DNA of 10,612 bases from CAZRUA01 sp964603125 (GTDB lineage Bacteria; Bacteroidota; Bacteroidia; B-17B0; Aurantibacillaceae): assembly GCA_964603125.1 (NCBI GenBank), contig CAZRUA010000119.1, positions 1-10,612 on the forward strand, in the 5' to 3' direction. Both the position numbers and the translations under genes were made by a program. Below the pieces are notes generated by a model. The model did no database searches. It was not told the DNA's origin and saw nothing but the letters and a program-made list of their open reading frames with translations. This document shows, in pieces, positions 1-5,004 of this stretch (positions are counted from its first letter, which is position 1; each line of letters starts with the position of its first letter).

Positions 1-921
1 TAAATCTGTATAAGGATAAAATGTTTTATTTGATAATGCAGAAATGCTTGAAATACCTGTTCTTAATTGAGATACATGACATTTTTCGCAACCAATTGAA
101 ATAAATATTTGTTTACCTGCTTGAACATCTGCATCATTTTGATTCCGTTGTATAGGTGCTTTTAGTGTTTTTAAATAAAATACTACATTATGAACTGTTG
201 TATTACTTACTTCTGGGTCAACTTCTAATTTAGAGTAGGTGTCGTAAGGCTCAAATGTCGAATTTACTCCCATGTCTTGATTATAAGCATTTACTGTTTG
301 CTGCAATAAATCATAAGTAGCGCCTTTTTTTCCAAATCGTGCAATGTGTTTTCCAGCCTGAGAGATTGAATTGGCTCTAAGTTGACAATATTGGGGAACA
401 GTAACCCAATTGCATACTCCTGATATTCCATCTCCATTCAAGTCATTTGGATCGGCCATAGCTAAAATATCCGCATCACTAACTGCATCTAAAAAACCTA
501 AACCCGTGTTTGCTGGAGGCAGTATTTTTGAGAAGCTAGCACCTACAGGAATAATCTCTACTGAATACCCTGGAATTGCATGGTTTTGAAGTTGTGGAGC
601 ACCTAAATTAAGATACTGGTTTCCTGTGCTATCTGTTTGTCCGAAGCGGATTAAGCTTGTAAATGGATGCCCTTTGCCATCACCTGCATGGCAACTACCG
701 CATGATGTAGCAACAAACAAAGGTCCTAAACCATTTTGCGGAGTAAATACCTCGTCATTAAACGCAACATCTCCTTTTAAAAATTGACTGGTTTCTTCAG
801 TTGTAAGTCCTTCTACTGGACCATCTAATAAATCATCTTCCTGAGGTGAAGGGGGCATTATTTTTTTGCAACCGATTACAACAATCAGTAAAAAACTAAA
901 TGCTAGGGTTAATTTTTTCAT
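1..921 (-). CDS. Di-haem DUF1111-family oxidoreductase, lipoprotein (3' end outside window)
   Basis: The frame is open from the ATG at 921 to base 1 (307 codons), so the C-terminus is missing. Residues 1-18 form a lipoprotein signal peptide with a V-I-G-C lipobox (Cys18), so the protein is probably anchored to a membrane outside the cytoplasm. There are two haem c sites, CGSCH (74-78) and CEKCH (278-282). The first sits in GLGPLF...SCGSCHAGDGKG, the hallmark context of DUF1111 ('thiol oxidoreductase', related to di-haem cytochrome c peroxidases). A D-x-N-x-D-G loop (160-165) followed by ISG, the ARFG motif (194-197) and LLQQT...QDMG (205-218) also fit. Family members usually have about 400-500 residues, so about two thirds is visible. 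The substrate is unknown. From general knowledge, Bacteroidota homologues often neighbour imelysin-type iron-associated lipoproteins; that would lie beyond the left edge. The gene diverges from a metal-dependent repressor. Confidence 0.9.
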   Translation of the reverse strand, partial: MKKLTLAFSFLLIVVIGCKKIMPPSPQEDDLLDGPVEGLTTEETSQFLKGDVAFNDEVFTPQNGLGPLFVATSCGSCHAGDGKGHPFTSLIRFGQTDSTGNQYLNLGAPQLQNHAIPGYSVEIIPVGASFSKILPPANTGLGFLDAVSDADILAMADPNDLNGDGISGVCNWVTVPQYCQLRANSISQAGKHIARFGKKGATYDLLQQTVNAYNQDMGVNSTFEPYDTYSKLEVDPEVSNTTVHNVVFYLKTLKAPIQRNQNDADVQAGKQIFISIGCEKCHVSQLRTGISSISALSNKTFYPYTDL

Positions 922-971
922 GGTTTAAATTAAAAGACAAAATTGTTTATAATTTGTGTACTTATAATTAT

Positions 972-979
972 TATTTTTG
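972..979 (+). promoter_or_regulatory. Possible -7 element for the metalloregulator gene
   Basis: TATTTTTG matches the Bacteroidota TAnnTTTG element exactly and would place the transcript start near 985, about 15 bases before the ATG. It overlaps the left arm of the palindrome, as expected for autorepression. The weak point is the -33 element: the nearest TTTG (953-956) is only 15 bases upstream instead of about 19-21. Confidence 0.35.
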
Positions 980-991
980 GTTAGCCAAAAA
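974..991. promoter_or_regulatory. Putative DtxR/MntR-type operator palindrome
   Basis: TTTTTGG and CCAAAAA are perfect inverted arms of 7 bases around the centre TTAG, giving the core GGTTAGCC. The same core sits at the centre of the corynebacterial DtxR box. Aligned by hand to that 19-base consensus as I remember it, 13 positions match. The site lies 8 bases before the repressor's start codon, in the gap it shares with the divergent di-haem gene. Binding by the adjacent repressor is inferred. A second, imperfect inverted repeat (CAAAATT / AATTTG) lies at 938-956. Confidence 0.5.
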
Positions 992-999
992 AATAATTT

Positions 1000-1656
1000 A
1001 TGCAATCGGAAACTATAGAAAACTATTTAAAAACCATTTACCATCTTTCAGCAGGAAACTCAAGTGTTGTAAACAATAAGCAATTAGCGGATAAATTGAA
1101 AGTAATTCCCGCAACTGTTACCGAAGCTGTAAAGAAATTGCATGATTTGAAGTTTGTTATTTATGAAAAATCCTATGGCACAAGATTAACACCTTTGGGT
1201 TCAAAAACGGCATTAAGTATTGTTAGAAGGCATCGAATTTGGGAAACCTACTTAGTAAATGAATTGGGTTTCGGTTGGGATGAAGTACATGAAATTGCAG
1301 AGGAATTGGAGCATATTAAAAATGATAAGCTCATAAAAAAACTATCTGAAAAGTTAGGACATCCGAGTTTCGACCCGCATGGCGACCCGATACCTGATGA
1401 AAAGGGAAAGATTAGAAAAAGTAATTTCATTAAATTATCGGAAGCGAAGGTAAAAATGACTTATAAAATAATGGGAGTTACAGATCATACCACTACTTTT
1501 TTAAAGTATTTGGAGAAACATCAATTAATTATCGGCGCTACTGTAATTATAAAGGCAATTGAAGAGTTTGATAATTCTATTTTAATTACTTGCCAAAAAA
1601 AGGAATTAGGTATTAGCCCAAAAGCCGCTGAAAGTATTATTGTGGAAGTATTTTAA
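1000..1656 (+). CDS. DtxR/MntR-family metal-dependent transcriptional repressor
   Basis: This 218-residue protein has the full three-part DtxR layout. A winged helix-turn-helix lies at about 1-65 (NYLKTIY at 8-14, recognition region IPATVTEAVKKL at 36-47). A dimerisation and metal-binding helical domain spans about 66-140, and a FeoA/SH3-like domain about 150-218. By hand alignment to DtxR, the ancillary metal site is kept (His78, Glu82, His97). At the primary site Glu101 replaces the DtxR cysteine, as in MntR, with Glu104 and His105 kept; Asn8 stands where DtxR has Met10 and MntR has Asp8. Whether it senses iron or manganese cannot be decided from sequence. Known family members repress metal uptake genes when metal is plentiful. 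The divergent di-haem gene and the palindrome between the two make it a likely local regulator. The leader has no Shine-Dalgarno sequence. Confidence 0.93.
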   Translation: MQSETIENYLKTIYHLSAGNSSVVNNKQLADKLKVIPATVTEAVKKLHDLKFVIYEKSYGTRLTPLGSKTALSIVRRHRIWETYLVNELGFGWDEVHEIAEELEHIKNDKLIKKLSEKLGHPSFDPHGDPIPDEKGKIRKSNFIKLSEAKVKMTYKIMGVTDHTTTFLKYLEKHQLIIGATVIIKAIEEFDNSILITCQKKELGISPKAAESIIVEVF

Positions 1657-1771
1657 AGGAATTTAGATAAATAGGCCTTTCACTTTTTTTAATTGTTTAT
1701 TTACTCTTTGTATAGTAATATTTGAGTGGCATAGTTGTTGCCAAATTGTAATTTTTTAAACTGTTTTAAAA

Positions 1772-2578
1772 ATGAAGATTGTAATTAATTTTTTGATTTT
1801 CTCTCTTTTGTCGGTTCACTGTTTTTCACAATTAAATTGTAAAAGCACTAAGGAAAAGGATTTATCCACAATAAAAACTTGTAAGCATAAAAACGGTAAA
1901 GTTTCTACTATCGAGAAATGGGATGCTAACAAGTATTGGGGTTCATTTGAAGCCTTTAATGATTCGGGAAAATCAATTATTAAGTATGAACTAAGAAAAG
2001 TTGCTGGTCATGCTTCTGTGCAAGTTAATTATCATGCAAACGGACAAATTTCTAAATTGGAATATAGTTCAGCTCCCGATGGTGGAATACAGTTTTACCA
2101 TTACATACACCACTATAACGAAAAAGGAGTTCAAACGCAATATTATAATTTAAGCCAGCCTGATGGACACCCAGTTTTATTTGTTCCTGAAGAATTGAAG
2201 CAAAATCCAGTGGTTATTCCAGTAAAGACTGAAAAACCAAAAGAATGTGCAGCCATTGCTTTAACAAAATACACTATTCAAAATCATACTCATAAACAAG
2301 TTCGATTAATTTTATCGCCCAATTATCAAGTTAATTACCCAAAGCGTAACGCACGTGTTGTATTAGTTGAACCAATGTCTGAGTTAGAAATAGATAGTAT
2401 TTTACTCTCAGATAAATTCCTTGAAATGGAAACCTTATTTACAATTAGTGTTGATAGCACACAAAAGGATGTAAACAAAAGGATTTTGATTCCAAATTCA
2501 GAGAAAAAGCCAAACATTGTTATACATACTTGGCATGTGACTGATAAGGTGGGGCGGGTTAGGAGGAGGAAGGGGTAG
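1772..2578 (+). CDS. Secreted protein with MORN-like repeats, function unknown
   Basis: This 268-residue protein begins with a Sec signal peptide (hydrophobic stretch 3-15, likely cleavage near FSQ at 18-20), so it is exported to the periplasm or beyond. Residues about 37-126 hold weak tandem 'xxNGKxxxxxxW' units, such as KNGKVSTIEKW (40-50), HANGQISKLEY (88-98) and NEKGVQTQYYN (116-126). These resemble the MORN_2/YwqK-type repeats common in secreted Bacteroidota proteins. Residues about 160-255 look like a separate beta-rich domain that I do not recognise. The C-terminus V-G-R-V-R-R-R-K-G is strongly basic and comes from a G-rich DNA tract unlike the rest of the gene. The gene stands alone: 115 bases separate it from the upstream repressor, and it converges on the HNH gene. 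Despite the YwqK resemblance I see no toxin partner and do not call it an antitoxin. Confidence 0.72.
   Translation: MKIVINFLIFSLLSVHCFSQLNCKSTKEKDLSTIKTCKHKNGKVSTIEKWDANKYWGSFEAFNDSGKSIIKYELRKVAGHASVQVNYHANGQISKLEYSSAPDGGIQFYHYIHHYNEKGVQTQYYNLSQPDGHPVLFVPEELKQNPVVIPVKTEKPKECAAIALTKYTIQNHTHKQVRLILSPNYQVNYPKRNARVVLVEPMSELEIDSILLSDKFLEMETLFTISVDSTQKDVNKRILIPNSEKKPNIVIHTWHVTDKVGRVRRRKG
2548..2575 (+). other. G-rich tract at the 3' end of the secreted-protein gene
   Basis: This purine run includes GGGG (2551-2554), GGG (2556-2558), three GG pairs (2562-2569) and GGGG (2572-2575), just before the TAG at 2576. It has three runs of three or more G, plus doublets. That allows a two-tetrad G-quadruplex but misses the strict four-run motif. 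No other stretch of the window has comparable G density. Confidence 0.6.
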
Positions 2579-2623
2579 TTTTACTTTTGAAAAAGGTAAT
2601 TTTCCAAATATTCTGAATTTAAT

Positions 2624-3397
2624 TTATTGTTTGAATCTTACTTCGTTATGATACTTCAGAAATTCTGCATCTGGAATAAATCTTGAAGGTAAAATAATAT
2701 TTTGATTATTGTATTTTATAAAATAATCGTCAATTGATTTTGTTTTTTTCTGTTTCAACAAAAGTGGCGATATTTTGATTTTGAAATCAGTTGTAATAGT
2801 TAATAAACCCGCTTCAAAGGCTTTATCATGAAGTGCATTTATCGCTATCCCATTTTGAGGATTTAGTCTGTTTTTCTCGTCCAAACTCCAAGGTTTGATG
2901 TGCCCTGCAATTAAAAGTTCTGGTTGTTGAATTCCTGTTATGCAACATGTGTTGTTGTATGAAGCTAAGACGGAACTTCTGAAAAATGATTGATTAACTC
3001 TTACTCTTACAAGTTGGTCTCTTACCTTTCCTATTTTTGGTAATTCATTCTCAGGAATATTATTTAATTTTTCAATAGTTGTATTTTCAATTTTTGCAAG
3101 AAGTTTTTCACTTTCAAAAGGTAATTTTTCCCAATGATTAAAAAATTCTTGCCAAATTTCCTTATCTAAATTACTTGCATTTGAAGCTCCTTTTATACCT
3201 CTTGCTTTTAAACTGGGATCAAGACTTGCAAAGTTTACAAGCTTATATGCTACCGAATTTGCAGTTCTTTGAATTAAGTTTGCAAGATTTATTACCTCAG
3301 GGTTTCTGCTATGTAGTCGACCAAATGGTAATTTACAATAAAGATTTATAGCTAAAATTAATTCATCTCTTGTCCAAAGTTTTTGCCCTTCTTTCAT
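2624..3397 (-). CDS. HNH endonuclease (COG3440-like, HNH_2 type)
   Basis: This is a 257-residue protein. The C-terminal half carries the HNH nuclease core: FRSSVLASYNNTC (139-151), His166 in AGHIKPW, Asn182 in NPQNGIAIN, and His190 in LHDKAFEAGL. These give a beta-beta-alpha metal site for phosphodiester hydrolysis. The CCITG segment (151-155) lacks the paired CxxC motifs of zinc-stabilised HNH proteins. The N-terminal half has LWTRDELILAINLY (7-20) and a helical segment with R-x-x-N-S-V-x-x-K-L (44-53), usual for predicted solitary or methyl-dependent restriction enzymes, and probably binds DNA. The start at 3397 is chosen because the conserved LWTRDEL begins at residue 7 and no later ATG would keep it. 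That start makes the gene overlap its upstream neighbour by 35 bases. No methyltransferase gene is nearby. The natural target is unknown. Confidence 0.85.
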   Translation of the reverse strand: MKEGQKLWTRDELILAINLYCKLPFGRLHSRNPEVINLANLIQRTANSVAYKLVNFASLDPSLKARGIKGASNASNLDKEIWQEFFNHWEKLPFESEKLLAKIENTTIEKLNNIPENELPKIGKVRDQLVRVRVNQSFFRSSVLASYNNTCCITGIQQPELLIAGHIKPWSLDEKNRLNPQNGIAINALHDKAFEAGLLTITTDFKIKISPLLLKQKKTKSIDDYFIKYNNQNIILPSRFIPDAEFLKYHNEVRFKQ

Positions 3398-3575
3398 ATT
3401 TACTCTCCTTTTCTATAACAAATTCAAAACTACAATTTGTTGATAAGCATTTATGATGTTGGGTTTGTGTAGGAGTTTTAAATAAATCCAAAGTAATTTC
3501 AGATCTTGAACCGCACAAAGGACAAGTTGTGGGTTGATCAGTAAAAATATATACTTCAGAATAGTTTTTCTTCAT
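3363..3575 (-). CDS. Small zinc-ribbon protein overlapping the HNH gene
   Basis: This 70-residue reading frame has Cys18-P-L-Cys21 and Cys43-(x4)-Cys48, a CPxCG-type zinc ribbon with a 21-residue spacer and two extra histidines (40-41). The tail is very basic (KYERRAKTLDKR). Its start lies about 25 bases below the expected transcript start of a near-consensus promoter, and its 3' end overlaps the HNH gene by 35 bases in another frame. Both support a real, co-transcribed gene. Its function is unknown. A nucleic-acid-binding partner or regulator of the HNH enzyme is an inference from position and the zinc ribbon only. Confidence 0.7.
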   Translation of the reverse strand: MKKNYSEVYIFTDQPTTCPLCGSRSEITLDLFKTPTQTQHHKCLSTNCSFEFVIEKESKYERRAKTLDKR

Positions 3576-3606
3576 ACTTCAAATTTTGAGTTTAGAATTT
3601 GTTTAA

Positions 3607-3637
3607 CAAATATACCCACAAAATTCCCTAAAACAAA
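3607..3637 (-). promoter_or_regulatory. Near-consensus Bacteroidota promoter for the zinc-ribbon/HNH pair
   Basis: Read on the minus strand, TTTG (3637-3634) is followed by exactly 19 bases and then TATATTTG (3614-3607), matching the Bacteroidota -33/-7 consensus at both elements and in spacing. Transcription should start near 3600, about 25 bases before the ATG at 3575. The -33 TTTG lies inside the T-run of the rplT terminator. Confidence 0.75.
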
Positions 3638-3668
3638 AAAGCTTGTCCGTTACCGAACAAGCTTTTTT
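3635..3668 (-). terminator. Rho-independent terminator of the thrS-infC-rpmI-rplT operon
   Basis: A perfect 12-base inverted repeat (AAAAAAGCTTGT / ACAAGCTTTTTT) surrounds a 10-base loop that can partly pair further. The minus-strand stem GCTTGT/ACAAGC is followed by TTTTTTGTTTT. It begins 20 bases after the rplT stop codon. The A-run opposite the T-run means it could also work on the plus strand, where no gene needs it. Confidence 0.92.
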
Positions 3669-3688
3669 ATATTGTTGTTAAAATATTT

Positions 3689-4033
3689 CTATTTTACAGC
3701 GTCAACTACCGCTTTAAATGCTTCTGGATGATTCATTGCTAAATCAGCTAAAGCTTTACGATTTAAATCGATACTTTTCGCGTGAATTTTACCCATAAAT
3801 TCTGAATAACTCATTCCGTGCAAACGAGCACCTGCGTTAATACGTTGAATCCATAATGCGCGGTATTCGCGTTTTTTGTTTTTACGATCGCGGTAAGCGT
3901 ATTGTAAACCTTTTTCCCAAGTATTTTTGGCAATGGTCCATACGTTTTTACGAGCACCCCAATAACCTCTGGTTAATTTAAGGATTTTTTTTCTGCGAGC
4001 CCTACTGGCTACATGATTTACTGAACGTGGCAT
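3689..4033 (-). CDS. rplT: 50S ribosomal protein L20 (bL20)
   Basis: This full-length 114-residue bL20 begins PRSVNHVASRARRKKILKLT. Its very basic N-terminal helix threads into 23S rRNA and drives early assembly of the large subunit. The globular C-terminal part (RINAGARLHGMSYSEFM, 64-80) is also typical. It is the last gene of the operon. It lies 104 bases after rpmI, much farther than the other junctions (15 and 24 bases), and the gap holds a foldable RNA segment. In E. coli and Bacillus, L20 represses its own operon by binding mRNA; that activity here is inferred. The leader is A-rich with no Shine-Dalgarno sequence. Confidence 0.98.
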   Translation of the reverse strand: MPRSVNHVASRARRKKILKLTRGYWGARKNVWTIAKNTWEKGLQYAYRDRKNKKREYRALWIQRINAGARLHGMSYSEFMGKIHAKSIDLNRKALADLAMNHPEAFKAVVDAVK

Positions 4034-4053
4034 TTCTTTTTTTAGTTTTTGAT

Positions 4054-4094
4054 TTTCAGCGTTCCTACCTCTTTCGGAAACTTAATAACTGAAA
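4054..4094 (-). promoter_or_regulatory. Candidate structured leader upstream of rplT (possible L20 operator)
   Basis: On the minus strand, TTTCAG (4094-4089) pairs with CTGAAA (4059-4054). Inside it, GTTTCC (4081-4076) pairs with GGAAC (4065-4061) with one bulged T and a 10-base loop GAAAGAGGTA. An A/U-rich seven-base strand (TTATTAA) faces one base, making a strongly asymmetric internal loop. The hairpin ends 20 bases before the rplT ATG, so it could hide the start region. The pairing is read directly from the sequence. The L20 role is inferred from known L20 autoregulation. Confidence 0.42.
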
Positions 4095-4137
4095 CTCTGG
4101 TTAAACATTAATTTTTTACCTGTAATAATCTAAATGA

Positions 4138-4338
4138 TTACTTACCTACTGTTAACATAAACTTAACGTTTTTCAAGTCAGTTTTGTCAACCAATCCTGC
4201 GTTAGTTAAACCACGTTTTTGTTTCGTAGTTTTTTTAGTTAGGATGTGGCTTTTGTAGGCATGCTTTCTTTTAATCTTACCGGTCCCAGTGAAAGAAAAA
4301 CGCTTCTTTGCGCTGGAGTTTGTCTTCATTTTTGGCAT
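4138..4338 (-). CDS. rpmI: 50S ribosomal protein L35 (bL35)
   Basis: This 66-residue, highly basic protein begins MPKMKTNSSAKKRFSFTGTG, the standard bL35 N-terminus, and carries the K-R-K-H-A-Y-K-S-H core at 24-32. bL35 sits in the large ribosomal subunit. The gene starts 24 bases after the infC stop, so the two are surely co-transcribed. Its leader is a run of AATAAATAA-like repeats without a Shine-Dalgarno sequence, which is normal for Bacteroidota. Confidence 0.98.
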   Translation of the reverse strand: MPKMKTNSSAKKRFSFTGTGKIKRKHAYKSHILTKKTTKQKRGLTNAGLVDKTDLKNVKFMLTVGK

Positions 4339-4362
4339 GTTACTTATTTATTTGGTTTTTAT

Positions 4363-4989
4363 TTATTTACTTGTTTTTTTAGGTGCTAAAATCATTATCA
4401 TTCGCTTACCTTCTAATAATGGCAATTGTTCTGCTTTTCCAACTTCTTCTAATTCATTTGCAAAGCGTAACAATAAAATTTCACCTTGTTCTTTAAATAC
4501 GATTTCTCTTCCTCTAAAAAACACAAAAGCTTTTACTTTACAGCCGTCTTTTAAAAAGTTCATGGCGTGGTTACGTTTAAAATTGTAATCATGCTCATCT
4601 GTATGTGGTCCGAAACGAATTTCTTTCACTACAACTTTAGCAGCTTTTTGTTTAGCTTCTTTTGCTTTTTTCTTTATTTCGTATAAAAACTTCTTGTAAT
4701 CAATAATCTTACAAACTGGCGGGTCAATATTTGGTGCTATCTCAACCAAATCTAATCCTGCATCATTTGCCATTTCAAGTGCTTTATCAATTGGATAAAC
4801 ACCTGCCTCAATTCCATCTCCTACAACACGAACTGTGCGTGCTCTAATTTTTTCATTAATAGCATGCGCATCTTCCTTTTTTTGAGGACCGCGATTAAAT
4901 GGACGTGGCCCTTTATTTGGACCTCCTCCTGGCTTATTAAACGAACCTGGTTTTGGTGGACCTGATGGTTTTTTGTATGGTAGACTAAT
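4363..4989 (-). CDS. infC: Translation initiation factor IF-3, ATT start
   Basis: IF-3 binds the 30S subunit, checks the start codon and initiator tRNA, and prevents early 50S joining. No ATG occurs in frame until codon 73 (4773), which would remove most of the N-terminal domain, including INEKIRARTVRVVGDG (44-59). The frame is open upstream to a TAA at 5007-5005. The only plausible start is ATT at 4989, five bases after a perfect GGAGG; the adjacent ATT at 4992 is only two bases away. An AUU start is well known for E. coli infC and permits autoregulation, since IF-3 rejects non-standard starts. The product is then 208 residues: a Pro/Gly/Lys-rich extension (about 2-42), the N-terminal domain (about 43-113), a linker, and the C-terminal domain from KEIRFGPHTDEHD. 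The first two thirds of the extension look disordered. It follows thrS by 15 bases, in the same frame. Confidence 0.93.
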   Translation of the reverse strand: MSLPYKKPSGPPKPGSFNKPGGGPNKGPRPFNRGPQKKEDAHAINEKIRARTVRVVGDGIEAGVYPIDKALEMANDAGLDLVEIAPNIDPPVCKIIDYKKFLYEIKKKAKEAKQKAAKVVVKEIRFGPHTDEHDYNFKRNHAMNFLKDGCKVKAFVFFRGREIVFKEQGEILLLRFANELEEVGKAEQLPLLEGKRMIMILAPKKTSK

Positions 4990-4994
4990 AATTA

Positions 4995-4999
4995 CCTCC
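4995..4999 (-). promoter_or_regulatory. Strong Shine-Dalgarno sequence of infC
   Basis: GGAGG on the minus strand lies five bases before the ATT at 4989, in the 15-base thrS-infC gap. Leaders of the other genes in the window are A/T-rich without such a motif, so this site decides the infC start and stands out for a Bacteroidota genome. Confidence 0.85.
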
Positions 5000-5004
5000 G
5001 TTTT

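Noticed and set aside
1655..1690. AAAGG ... CCTTT followed by a T-run after the repressor gene, as a terminator
   Set aside because: The stem has only five pairs around a 16-base loop and is probably too weak.
1716..1743. TAATATTTG and the TGGCA/TGCCA inverted repeat before the gene at 1772, as promoter and operator
   Set aside because: The -7 match has one base too many and the inverted repeat is short; neither has further support.
1772..2578. Calling the MORN-like protein a YwqK antitoxin of a toxin-antitoxin pair
   Set aside because: It has an export signal and no toxin-like neighbour, and the repeat resemblance alone does not show function.
2589..2604. GAAAA ... TTTTC hairpin between the convergent secreted-protein and HNH genes, as a shared terminator
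   Set aside because: It is five A-T-rich pairs with no clear T-tract, not distinguishable from chance in this base composition.
2624..3397. Complete restriction-modification system
   Set aside because: Only the HNH nuclease and a small zinc-ribbon protein are present; there is no methyltransferase or specificity gene in the window.
4363..4773. A 136-residue ATG-started version of infC
   Set aside because: It would lack most of the IF-3 N-terminal domain; conserved sequence continues upstream to the ATT at 4989 with a Shine-Dalgarno in place.
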